Source: Coriobacteriia bacterium (lineage in GTDB: Bacteria; Actinomycetota; Coriobacteriia; Coriobacteriales; Eggerthellaceae). From it: a stretch of DNA of 64,000 bases. The notes under the pieces are model-generated. The model did not search any database. It was not told where the DNA came from and worked only from the letters and a program-made list of their open reading frames with translations. Made by a program: the position numbers and the translations under genes. The DNA is taken from NCBI GenBank assembly GCA_030537355.1, contig JAUNNF010000005.1, positions 79,704-143,703 of the forward strand, given 5' to 3'. Shown in pieces: positions 28,201 through 36,429 of this stretch; within the stretch, counting starts at the first letter, position 1; each line of letters opens with the position of its first letter.

Positions 28201-31200
28201 ACAACCATGCATTATTAGCTGAACATTCTGACGTCCAGAAACTCTTAGTATCCTTTAAATAAGCATCCCTGATATCTTTAACTAAAATATTGTTTTGATC
28301 AAAATCTTCAATATACAAATCTCCAGCATTAGAAACAAAAGATAAAGTTGAGCATTGCTCTAAATTCCCCATTTTAGGCAAGTACTTTGTTGCTCTATCT
28401 TTTACATCATCTCCAAATGCATCAATCCATGACTGACTTTTTGCAATTATTGCTTTAAACTTATAATCCTTACTACAAACATATTGTGTAGCAGATTTTA
28501 TATCAGACATAGTAAAAGTATCTTTACTATCTCCTTTACAAATATTGCCATTTGTATCATAGAATTTAATATCATCAAAATATGCTTTATCAAAAATCGG
28601 GTGATATAATTCTCCGTCTCGAAGTAACGATAGAGTTTTATCGCATGATGTAGTTATCTTAATATCCATAAAAGCCGAATTAATAGTATATACTCCATCT
28701 TGATCGCTTTCTAAAAGCTGACCATTTAAATATACTTCATTGAGACCAAAATTGTCATTACATAAAACTCTAAATTTAAAATCCGTAGACCTAGGATTCT
28801 GAATACTTGTACCTAGTTCTTTTCCCGAAGTATCAATAAAACTTTTAATTCCATCTGATTTTTCAAAATTTATTGTTTGTGATTGATTAAATTGTCTAGA
28901 AACAACCGCAGTGCAACCATCAGAAACTGAAAAATCAGTTAACGTATTTTGATAAGAAACATTTGTATAATCACCTTCATCATGATATCCATTCATATAA
29001 TAAGCACAAAATTGTACATTAGGTTCATGAGAACAATAAAAAGTATTGGTCCAGAACTGGAATTTATCTGGAATTCCAAAGCCCACTTTATTATATGTTT
29101 CATATACCCTAATAAGCTCTACATCGTCTATTAAAGGAAAATTATCACCATTTTTAAAAAAGCAAACATTATCCTTATCGTCAACGAGTTTCTTTTTAAA
29201 ATTTTGATTTAAGTCAGTAACTTCTCCATCATGTCGATCTTTACGATCAAATACATCATCCCACTTATCCTCTCTAATTGATCTAACAGCAGTAAATGAC
29301 AAATCAGGTTTTAAGCATATATATTGTGTAGCATTTATCAAATCGCTCATAATATAATTTTTAGGATACTCTGGACCAGGAACTTCTCCCCCAGTAGCAG
29401 GCAACAAATTGCCTGATGCATCATAAAATTGTATATCTGCAGATGATAAATTTTGGAAAACAGGATGATATAGTTGATTTCCTACATATAGGGATTGAAT
29501 TATGCGAGACTGAGCATCAATAGAAGTATTAATACTAAAATTGTCTAAACAATAAAATCCATCTTTATCAGCTTTAATAGACTGGCCATTTACAGTTAGT
29601 TCTTTATATCCAAATCCTGGATAATAAACTGGTTTAAATTTTAGAGTAGACCCGTGTGTTACATCAATTGAATCGCCAATCTCTTGTCCTTTATCATCAA
29701 CAAAATTTTTAACACCCATACCTTTATTAAAATTGATAGTGTATGTATCTTTATAAGTTCTACTTAAAACAATTAAACCATTAGTATTTCGCGACACGTC
29801 TTCCCAAAATTCTGTAGTAATAATACTGTATCTAGATGCTTTGTCGTTCTGTGCGTAATTTCCCCAATAAAAGGAGTCATTTTCAAAATAATTTTTTTGA
29901 ATATCAGATAGTTTAACATCATCAATAAATGGTATTTGATCTTTATCAAAATTCAAATTAGCACACTCTTCAAAAACTTCATTATCGCCAGCAATATAAT
30001 TTGTTGCTTTCCCTTTAGTAACTTGTCCAAATGCCTCATCCCAGGTATGTTGCGTAATTAAAACAGCTTTAAAATTATAAGATCCATTATTAATAAAATA
30101 AGCCACGTTGTTTTTAAGATCATCCATAATGTAATTAGTGCCATTGTCTTGAGAAGGTTGCATAAAATGTCCATTTTGATCGTAAAACTTAACATCATTC
30201 ACCGATAATTTATTAAATATTGGTTTATAACTTAATCCCGGATGTTTTGAAGTATCTGAACATTTTAACGTATTAGCTTTTTTAGAAGTTGCTTCAACAA
30301 CACGTTTACTTTCTATATTACTTACTGTATAAAGATTGTTTTCTCTATCACAATTTAAAATAACAGCTCCATCTTTTGTTTGATTTTCTACATAACCATC
30401 TTTATATTCTATACGGAACTGATAACTAGACCCTTTATCTACAGTTAAGGAGCTTGGAACTTCATCACCATTGATATCCGTAATTCTATTAACACCTTCG
30501 TCCTTATGAAATTCTATTGTGCTCTCTTGTTCTGTCTTTCCAAAAAAACTGTAAACAACCACGGAACATCCGCCGTCAACTGCTTCATCATAAGGATCAA
30601 TTTGTTTATCCGTTTCTTTATAGCTATCTTCAAAAACATGATAATGACACGTACGTAGATCTGTCGCACCATCAGTCCAAAAACAAGCATTATCTTGACC
30701 AAAACCAGTGGCATGATATGCATAATATATCCTAGACACATCAATGGTACAACCGTCAAAAGATTTAAGCTGTAGATTCTTTGTATAATCTCCAAACAGG
30801 ACATTATCTGCTCCTGTATGAGATAAACGAGCCAAAAATTTATCCATCAAATGAATTGCTCTTGTACCGTCAAATGGAAATTCAAAAACATTATTCCATA
30901 CAGGCTCATTAATGGTTCTCGCAGCAAAGATTCCAGATATATCTTTACTTTTAATTTTATATTTTGTAGCATAAGTTACATCCTCCATGTCATAACTATC
31001 TGCATCGTCTCCTGGAAAATAATGAGTAGCGCTTAAGCATTGCCCATCGTTATCATAAAATCCATATAAAGTAGATAGCTCAGTATCAAAGATAGGATGA
31101 TATAATCCACAATCTGTATTAAAGGAATTGACTAAAATTGTATTTATCTTAATAATACAACTAGTAGTATCTACATGTTTTATATTGTTAATTGTAAACA

Positions 31201-34200
31201 TTAAGGCGTTATTATCTAATTTAAGATCTAAAGGTTCATATTCATATCCGTTAATAGAAACTTCCAGTTGTTGAACGGTTTCTGTACCACGATCATCAAA
31301 ACACTTTATCTTAAACTTGAAGTCATTATTGTTTTTTGATACTGAAACTCCGTTTGAAATATCATTACCGTTTTCATCTACAATCTGCTTAACTCCAGTA
31401 TCCCCTTCAAACTTTATATTGTAGTAATCTGAAAATTCGTGTTGTATAACAATACTATGTGTTTCATTCGTAGATGCTGGTGTCCATTCTCCTGATTTTC
31501 CAGATTGATCATATGAATACATATAAGCCTCAAGTTCTCCGGCAAGATCAGGACCCCAAAACTTATTGTTATCAAATTCGTACGATTGAAGTATGTCACC
31601 GATATAGATATTATCAATTAATGGTTTATTTTTATCTTTATCGAAACTTAAACTAGCACAGTAATCTCCTAGAACTAAAGCACCTTTATATCTCGTTGCA
31701 CGATTATCTGCTGTTTCGCTAAAAGCATTATCCCAGGATTTATCGTCAAACCTAATAGACTGGAATTTATATCCACTACCAATAAAACTACGTACGTCTT
31801 TTAAATCAGCCATTACATAATCACGTCCGTTATTGGCACTAGGCCATATAAATTTACCTTCTTTGTTATAAAACTTTACGGAGTTGCTTGACAAAAAATT
31901 AAATATCGGATGATAAAAATAATGATTGCCGTCTTGCAATATGGTTAAAGATTTTGCTTCTTGAGATGTTATTTGTACTTTTTTATTATTTGTTACATTT
32001 TTAATAATATAACAATTATCATGATCGGGTTCAATAACTGAATCTCCTACTTTTACTTCTTTTATAACGTAAGGTTGTTTTTCAGAATATTTAACCTTAA
32101 ATACAAAATCTTTATTAAGAATAGCCTTACCAGTATTGTTGATATCTTGGCCGTCTTTATCTGTAACGGCTAGAACATGTTGATCTTTTTCAAAGTTTAT
32201 TTCAAAATTTATTTGTTTATCAATATAAATATTATGTGTCCCATAGCGATTATCAATTGTAAATACACCATTATCATCTTTTAGTTCATTAATACCATCA
32301 AAAGCACGAGGCACAGAAACCCCATCCTTCATGACAACTTTAAACTTGAAATTTTCACTTATGTATTCAATCTTGATATTTTTAGGGTATATTTTATCTC
32401 CTGTAGCGTTTATTACTTTATCAACTATACTATCATCATAATCAAGAAAAACTGAACTCGCGTCAACTTCTATTGGTTCCATATCTCTTGGATCGAGTGT
32501 TTTAACTATGGGTATTTCATGATTCTTATCAGAATATTCTAACCAAAATTCATTATTTGATGCGTTATACCCATAAGCTTCATGATCTGTAGACTGAATT
32601 TTATCTTTGGACCAAAAATTAGCGTCTCCTAATAAATCTTTATAAGTTAGCCATATGGAAGAGAGAGAAACACCATTGTATTTTGGTTCTGGCGGACTTG
32701 AAAGAGAACCTTCAAACATAAAAACTTGTTCATTTTTTTCCAATTTTCCAGCAAAATCTTCTCTAACTACTCCATTTTCTGAATAAACTGTATCCCAATG
32801 AACGTTATGAATAGCCCTAATTGCAGGAAATGAAGAGCTACCACTAAAATACTTGGCCTCTTTTAAATCGCTCATTGCATAATAACTACCATTTGACGGA
32901 ATAATTTTATCTTTATTAATATCATAAAAAACTAAATCAGTAGGAAGTTGATGAGTGCTATCGCATACAGGGAAATAAAATACACCATTTTGCGTAGTAT
33001 CTCCTAAAGAATAAATAACTTCTTTATCTCTAGGAGGTTCAGGGCTGTTTTTACTTAAAGTAAAATACCCCGGATTTGTTTTACCCTCGTCAATATGAGC
33101 AAAACCAACATGAATATTTGCGTCTTTATATGTTGTTCTATTTTGCCCGACTAAGGATTTACAACCAGCAAACATATTGCTGCTATCTTTAACAAAATCA
33201 AACCAGTTTGCATCATATCTTGTGGCAATTGTAGTTAAGCTGGAACAACCACTAAACATATCAGTCGTATAATTTAGATGAACACCACCTTCTTTATTTG
33301 AGACGTCCCATTTTCCTAAATCAACATAAGTTAACTTTTCACATGATTGAAACGCAGATACAGCTGATGATACTTTATCAACAACAACTGACCCATCCAT
33401 TACCGTATAATATGCTGTACCATAATTAAACATATCAGAAACATCAACATTTTTTAAGTTGTGACATTCATAAAAAATTGCAGTAATAGCATAAATGTTA
33501 GGGTTATTTTGCATTCCAAATTTAATATTATTATCAAAACTTTCTAAACCACTTCGCGAAAACATGGAGGATGCATTTTTTACAAAATACAAGCTAATAT
33601 CTTCTGAAGAAATTTTCTTAAAGTTATTGCACAATGCAAAAGTATACTGGCAAGACTTAAAGCCATTACTCTTACTAAACTTAGTTAAAAACATATCAAG
33701 AGTATCAGAATCTAAGCCAGATTCTATGAACATACCAGATGCATTTATAAGTTCTCCTAAATAATTAGTTTCATTTTTAATATATTCAATATCGTCGCTT
33801 TCTAATTGAGTTAAATTTTTTGTACCAGAAAACATGAAAGCGCTATTTTTAACCTTATCCATTTTTAAATATCTAAGGCCACTAATTGATGTTAATTTTG
33901 AGTAATCAAAATGTGAACTAGATTCTATATATGAACCAAACCATTGAACTGTGGAAATTGGATGGAAATTTTCTACACTTTGGTCAATTTCAACGCTTGA
34001 AATTTTTGTGGAATAATCTTTACAATAACCTGGAACGCCTGTGTCTGTATCATTTATTACATAAAAATGTTCATATATAGCCGTACTAGGTTCATCAGCC
34101 GTTAGAACAAGCTTGAAAGTATCGTCAGTCTTTTTTAAACAAGCATATATTTTATGAACTTCACCATCACGAAAAATATTTAAGAAGGAAGGGGACGTAT

Positions 34201-34516
34201 CTTTTGGGTCGTTGTTAGACGAAATGTTAGTGTTCTGTGCGGATTCATTATCTAAAAGCTCAATAGACTTGTTAATATATCCAGGCAAATTATCTAAAGT
34301 TTCTTTAGAAGGTATTGCGTTAAACACCTCTTCAGCACTTTGAGGAAGAGCCTTGGCTATTGTAGGTGCTGGTTGTTGCTCTACACTACTTTCTTGCTCA
34401 TTTGTTTGAGGCTGGTTATCTTCTGCATTTTGGTTAGCACCAAAAAATAAGCAAAAACAAAAAATAACAGATAATACAGATACTAAAATTGCAAGTTTTC
34501 CTTTAAAGCTTTTCAT
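25250..34516 (-). CDS. Giant secreted repeat protein (3,088 residues) with BspA/DUF285-like N-terminal region
   Basis: The start at 34516 has AAGGAGG upstream and opens a signal peptide (MKSFKGKLAILVSVLSVIFC). The longer reading from 34555 adds 13 charged residues and is rejected. After an acidic Gln/Glu-rich stretch, residues ~150-490 resemble DUF285/BspA leucine-rich units (MFSGCSSLTTI, NMFAGCKSL, ending NPGYFTL). The rest is about nine copies of a large module. Each has an FYDxNG segment, an MSDLxNATQF segment, a WDxAFG segment, a CSTLSFDKD segment, an FWG segment, then F.KDEGVK.FVD.NG, FKFKV and an NG..L..D.DGVYTI ending. No sorting motif or C-terminal helix is present; it ends SEKLT. Retention at the surface, if any, must be non-covalent. 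Function unknown; adhesion is inferred. A strong terminator follows. Confidence 0.88.
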   Translation of the reverse strand: MKSFKGKLAILVSVLSVIFCFCLFFGANQNAEDNQPQTNEQESSVEQQPAPTIAKALPQSAEEVFNAIPSKETLDNLPGYINKSIELLDNESAQNTNISSNNDPKDTSPSFLNIFRDGEVHKIYACLKKTDDTFKLVLTADEPSTAIYEHFYVINDTDTGVPGYCKDYSTKISSVEIDQSVENFHPISTVQWFGSYIESSSHFDYSKLTSISGLRYLKMDKVKNSAFMFSGTKNLTQLESDDIEYIKNETNYLGELINASGMFIESGLDSDTLDMFLTKFSKSNGFKSCQYTFALCNNFKKISSEDISLYFVKNASSMFSRSGLESFDNNIKFGMQNNPNIYAITAIFYECHNLKNVDVSDMFNYGTAYYTVMDGSVVVDKVSSAVSAFQSCEKLTYVDLGKWDVSNKEGGVHLNYTTDMFSGCSSLTTIATRYDANWFDFVKDSSNMFAGCKSLVGQNRTTYKDANIHVGFAHIDEGKTNPGYFTLSKNSPEPPRDKEVIYSLGDTTQNGVFYFPVCDSTHQLPTDLVFYDINKDKIIPSNGSYYAMSDLKEAKYFSGSSSFPAIRAIHNVHWDTVYSENGVVREDFAGKLEKNEQVFMFEGSLSSPPEPKYNGVSLSSIWLTYKDLLGDANFWSKDKIQSTDHEAYGYNASNNEFWLEYSDKNHEIPIVKTLDPRDMEPIEVDASSVFLDYDDSIVDKVINATGDKIYPKNIKIEYISENFKFKVVMKDGVSVPRAFDGINELKDDNGVFTIDNRYGTHNIYIDKQINFEINFEKDQHVLAVTDKDGQDINNTGKAILNKDFVFKVKYSEKQPYVIKEVKVGDSVIEPDHDNCYIIKNVTNNKKVQITSQEAKSLTILQDGNHYFYHPIFNFLSSNSVKFYNKEGKFIWPSANNGRDYVMADLKDVRSFIGSGYKFQSIRFDDKSWDNAFSETADNRATRYKGALVLGDYCASLSFDKDKNKPLIDNIYIGDILQSYEFDNNKFWGPDLAGELEAYMYSYDQSGKSGEWTPASTNETHSIVIQHEFSDYYNIKFEGDTGVKQIVDENGNDISNGVSVSKNNNDFKFKIKCFDDRGTETVQQLEVSINGYEYEPLDLKLDNNALMFTINNIKHVDTTSCIIKINTILVNSFNTDCGLYHPIFDTELSTLYGFYDNDGQCLSATHYFPGDDADSYDMEDVTYATKYKIKSKDISGIFAARTINEPVWNNVFEFPFDGTRAIHLMDKFLARLSHTGADNVLFGDYTKNLQLKSFDGCTIDVSRIYYAYHATGFGQDNACFWTDGATDLRTCHYHVFEDSYKETDKQIDPYDEAVDGGCSVVVYSFFGKTEQESTIEFHKDEGVNRITDINGDEVPSSLTVDKGSSYQFRIEYKDGYVENQTKDGAVILNCDRENNLYTVSNIESKRVVEATSKKANTLKCSDTSKHPGLSYKPIFNKLSVNDVKFYDQNGHFMQPSQDNGTNYIMDDLKNNVAYFINNGSYNFKAVLITQHTWDEAFGQVTKGKATNYIAGDNEVFEECANLNFDKDQIPFIDDVKLSDIQKNYFENDSFYWGNYAQNDKASRYSIITTEFWEDVSRNTNGLIVLSRTYKDTYTINFNKGMGVKNFVDDKGQEIGDSIDVTHGSTLKFKPVYYPGFGYKELTVNGQSIKADKDGFYCLDNFSINTSIDAQSRIIQSLYVGNQLYHPVFQNLSSADIQFYDASGNLLPATGGEVPGPEYPKNYIMSDLINATQYICLKPDLSFTAVRSIREDKWDDVFDRKDRHDGEVTDLNQNFKKKLVDDKDNVCFFKNGDNFPLIDDVELIRVYETYNKVGFGIPDKFQFWTNTFYCSHEPNVQFCAYYMNGYHDEGDYTNVSYQNTLTDFSVSDGCTAVVSRQFNQSQTINFEKSDGIKSFIDTSGKELGTSIQNPRSTDFKFRVLCNDNFGLNEVYLNGQLLESDQDGVYTINSAFMDIKITTSCDKTLSLLRDGELYHPIFDKAYFDDIKFYDTNGNICKGDSKDTFTMSDIKSATQYVCSKDYKFKAIIAKSQSWIDAFGDDVKDRATKYLPKMGNLEQCSTLSFVSNAGDLYIEDFDQNNILVKDIRDAYLKDTKSFWTSECSANNAWLYSVNDANTDWDFALHSKFENSTILLESVFTGGYNKVDFKVDDNVEKVTDTNGNEFLGSLDFPAGLDLKFKVVVKNGYLANDVYVNNEKILPNNDGVYVLQHVSNNINININTDEAHSLISGGELFHPVCSYIPSDKVKFYDIHSNYVHASGNNGLSYLMSDLQNATQFISKDYTFEAVAARDQLWKTAFGELEGSGIAPKYLPRIESDQTCASLKFDELNSNLYISGVSVNNIVEVYFSSSQCWSPISQDTDEAYYYDNNQWIKDSKINTHTILIQKTFSSTKTTRVNFEKDEGVVYLEDSSGQKISDYVDIVPGQDLKFKINYKTNFVINSIKFNNEDLLFVRDGYFHILMDSSLIGKSSKVDIKTQKAHSLTVDNIMYKPVYESLSINDYKFYDSNGNYITPSNGDDYVMSDLANADKFIYQQQGSYELNTVGIINHTWDDAFGNGTQGKATQYKAGDVDSSIQCSTLTFNKDKDPTVDGISLTKIKELFPGVKEFWGNEANGDKAWSYQCDTGGEFDSWLYGSARTEILPILMNKKFTSSSTILFIKDDGIEDFINEDGSPLSSSYTMQSDNKLRFKVASKDTFGLESLMINGKLVFVAPDGYCTIENVNSFKLIEAKSGINIKFSKDDHIEKFVDTNGRQLPENIGIKKGNDFRFKVVCEQDYNNEFIMINNLPAIKDSDGLYTIKNIVGATSVVASSYPVKHSLKIGNDLYHPVFDKLSNEKITFYDKDDNRLPATGEAVPEREGYKYYLMTDVINATYYILSDSSVSFSAVRSSVRCDWTYPFDNNIDICTDVTDNFKNKRFNKGDFAYIFNSKEKKVIDKPKICGIELTTLYKIYNKVGFGLDVGGHFWVNWQESYYNTRYWDCANDELSDTLNKWDNPSDVVIIREFSNKINFQKDEGVKELVDINGATITSPIHVGYDKHLRFKVVCQDGFKCKQVTFNGYELTPDEDGYYTFIGQQAIGVDSPTVIVKSEKLT

Positions 34517-34587
34517 GTCGTCCTCCTTGTGTTTACGAACAAAACTCTTCAGCAACCATCTCGTTGAGTATATTCTTTTGAACTATA

Positions 34588-34770
34588 TTAAGAAAAATCA
34601 TCAAGGTCTAATGCGTTACTCAGGCAATTTTCTGTACAGGCTATGCCTTTACAGTTTGGTGGACAAACAGGGTCAACTAACGTACATGATTTAGTAATCA
34701 CATCCAAACCTTTTTCAAAAGAAATAATGCTCATTTTTGGTTTTATATAGTTATTTTGATCGATAACCAT
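34588..34770 (-). CDS. Cys-rich 60-residue peptide, possible peptide precursor
   Basis: The N-terminal half contains YIKPKMSIISFEKGLDVITKS, which resembles the N-terminal motif of many uncharacterised small gut-bacterial proteins. The C-terminal half holds five Cys residues at 29, 36, 40, 45 and 49 in a Pro/Asn/Gly-rich setting (PVCPPNCKGIAC), ending with acidic residues. There is no signal peptide. A TGnTATAAT extended -10 ends seven bases before the ATG, so the gene is probably transcribed and leaderless. The leader-plus-Cys-core layout could be a modified peptide precursor or a small metal-binding protein; no maturase lies beside it. It is 71 bp upstream of the giant surface gene and codirectional. 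Confidence 0.65.
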   Translation of the reverse strand: MVIDQNNYIKPKMSIISFEKGLDVITKSCTLVDPVCPPNCKGIACTENCLSNALDLDDFS

Positions 34771-34777
34771 ATTATTT

Positions 34778-34788
34778 ATTATAGCATA
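34778..34788 (-). promoter_or_regulatory. Extended -10 promoter of the Cys-rich peptide gene
   Basis: The minus strand reads TATGCTATAAT, with TGC before TATAAT (34783-34778). The ATG is seven bases further. The same TGCTATAAT occurs before the leaderless glycosyltransferase gene at 57469. No good -35 box is visible, as expected for extended -10 promoters. Confidence 0.65.
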
Positions 34789-34848
34789 CTCTAAAAATCT
34801 AGTTTTCTATTAATTTCTGATTTCAATTTTACTTAATTTTTACATTAC

Positions 34849-34968
34849 TCAAAAACAGATAATATCTATAAACACATTGTCTCTAAAACTAACACTTATT
34901 CCATCCAATGCCTTTTGCGAAAAAGGTCCTGTAACATAAGATTTTGATATGTTCTTAAGTTCTAACAT
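34849..34968 (-). pseudogene. Truncated 5' remnant of the ABC transporter gene
   Basis: Codons 1-30 equal the start of the ABC transporter at 24438 (MLELKNISKSYVTGPF...), with two synonymous changes. After codon 30 it runs into unrelated sequence and stops nine codons later. Its ATG overlaps the stop of the DUF4143 ATPase gene (TAATG). It contains no Walker A motif and cannot be functional. The repeated part is 34878-34968, the second border of the 10.5-kb segment. Confidence 0.92.
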
Positions 34969-36218
34969 TATAGTTCTCTGGTTTGTGACCCTTGTAAACC
35001 TCTTCCTTCTGTTAAGAAATCATCGGAAAACATATCTAAACTTTTTTCTAAATTATTCATGTTAGACAACAAAAACGACTCAGCTGAAATTACTTTCGTA
35101 CCATCAAAGTCAAAATTTCTATCCCCATTATAAATAATTTGTTTTTTTAATTGTTTAATATTTAATTCCTCCTCGGCTTTATATAAAACCTTGTTGTATT
35201 TATTCATCATAGTCATTCCAGACTTAACCTCAGCAACAACAACATTTCGTGGATTTGTAATATCAACAATATCAATTTCGTTTCCGTGACTATCTCTATA
35301 AAAATACAAATAATGATCTTGAAGACTGTTAAAATAACTTTTTACCATTTCTGTCATTATAAAGTTTTCAAAAATTAAACCATACTTTTCGTCATGCAAT
35401 AAAGTAGTTTCATCATGAATACGCATTAAATGACACAATAAACCAGTATCATAAAAATATATTTTTGGAGTTCTTATAACTCTTTTTCTAATATTAGTAG
35501 AATATGAAGGTACAATATAAACAATATAACTAGAAATAAGTAACGATATCCAGCTTTTGACTGTATTAATCTCAACACCTAAATCATTAGAAAGCCTCTT
35601 ATAATTAAGTAATTGACCAACATTACTAGCTAACAAGGAAATCAATCTTTCATAGTCCATAGAATTTCTAACACGCAAATATCCTTCGACATCACGTTTC
35701 ACATAACTACGTAAATAATTTCTATAATGAATACTCATAGGCGTTTTATTAACATACAATCTAGGATAGCCACCATGTAATATAAACTGATTTATATTCG
35801 TTTTATATTCTGAGTTATAAAGCTCATAATAATTTAAAGGCAATAGCTCGCATATTCCTACACGTCCAGCAAGTGACTGCGTAATATTTTCTGATAATAA
35901 GAAATTTTGTGATCCACTTAAAATAAAATTACCATTTTCTTGTTTTTTGTCGACAGCAACTTGAATAGCTGAAAACAAATCTGGAACTAACTGTGCCTCA
36001 TCAATAATAGCCTTACCTTTAATATTATTAATGAAACCTTCTGGATTATTTAAAGCTTCAAAATATAGTGACTTTTCTTCTAGATTAAAGTACTCATATC
36101 CAGGAAACGCTTCTTTCACAAGTGTAGACTTTCCACTTTGTCTTGGACCAGTTAAAGAAACAACAGGATAATATTCTGTCATCTTTTGTAGATTATTTGT
36201 TATTTCTCTTTTAATCAT
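34968..36218 (-). CDS. AAA ATPase with DUF4143 domain and a VapB-like C-terminal tail
   Basis: A 416-residue protein. Walker A is GPRQSGKST near residue 25, Walker B AIIDEAQL near residue 70 and a sensor SGSQN near residue 105. Next come helical DUF4143 segments and a nuclease-like motif DSHGNEIDIVDI...VAEVKSG near residue 320-345. Such proteins are common in anaerobes and their role is poorly known. The last 25 residues (DMFSDDFLTEGR...Q.RE) closely match the toxin-binding tail of the VapB encoded at 24837. Translation starts at 36218; TATAAT (36230-36225) ends six bases before it and there is no Shine-Dalgarno, so the longer reading from 36254 is rejected. Promoter region and downstream ABC remnant echo the vapBC-ABC locus. 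Confidence 0.88.
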   Translation of the reverse strand: MIKREITNNLQKMTEYYPVVSLTGPRQSGKSTLVKEAFPGYEYFNLEEKSLYFEALNNPEGFINNIKGKAIIDEAQLVPDLFSAIQVAVDKKQENGNFILSGSQNFLLSENITQSLAGRVGICELLPLNYYELYNSEYKTNINQFILHGGYPRLYVNKTPMSIHYRNYLRSYVKRDVEGYLRVRNSMDYERLISLLASNVGQLLNYKRLSNDLGVEINTVKSWISLLISSYIVYIVPSYSTNIRKRVIRTPKIYFYDTGLLCHLMRIHDETTLLHDEKYGLIFENFIMTEMVKSYFNSLQDHYLYFYRDSHGNEIDIVDITNPRNVVVAEVKSGMTMMNKYNKVLYKAEEELNIKQLKKQIIYNGDRNFDFDGTKVISAESFLLSNMNNLEKSLDMFSDDFLTEGRGLQGSQTREL

Positions 36219-36224
36219 ATAAAT

Positions 36225-36255
36225 ATTATAACACAAATTGTGCAAAACAATCAAT
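36225..36255 (-). promoter_or_regulatory. Promoter of the DUF4143 ATPase gene (leaderless)
   Basis: TATAAT at 36230-36225 with TTGATT about 18 bp upstream (36254-36249). The ATG follows six bases after the -10 box. A CACAA-A-TTGTG inverted repeat (about 36232-36242) lies in the spacer and may be an operator. Confidence 0.65.
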
Positions 36256-36369
36256 AGAACTTGTGTAATTTTGTTAGTAAATATTATGTTATTGCTAAAA
36301 TACCTGAAAATAGACTATATATTATTTGTGCAAAACAATCAATAGAACTTGTGTAATTTTGTTAGTAAA
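36238..36369 (-). repeat. Two identical 44-bp direct repeats in the ATPase promoter region
   Basis: Bases 36238-36281 and 36326-36369 are identical, with an 88-bp period. Each copy includes the -35 region (TTGATT) and the TACTAACAAAATT element. The downstream copy drives the gene; the upstream one has no TATAAT at the matching distance. Confidence 0.9.
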
Positions 36370-36390
36370 ATTTATGTGAATCTGATAGTA
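36347..36390 (-). repeat. Second full copy of the promoter-upstream element
   Basis: It matches 25121-25164 upstream of vapBC at about 35 of 44 positions and partly overlaps the distal 44-bp repeat. Together with the VapB-like protein tail and the ABC remnant it shows that the two loci share ancestry along several hundred bases. Confidence 0.7.
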
Positions 36391-36429
36391 GTAAACAAAT
36401 ATGACAACAATTAAAGTTGCAAACATATA

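Noticed and set aside
34517..34555. Upstream ATG of the giant surface protein
   Set aside because: AAGGAGG lies between it and the ATG at 34516, which directly starts a signal peptide.
24439..36218. Integrase or serine recombinase for the 10.5-kb segment
   Set aside because: No such gene was found on either strand between the direct repeats or next to them.
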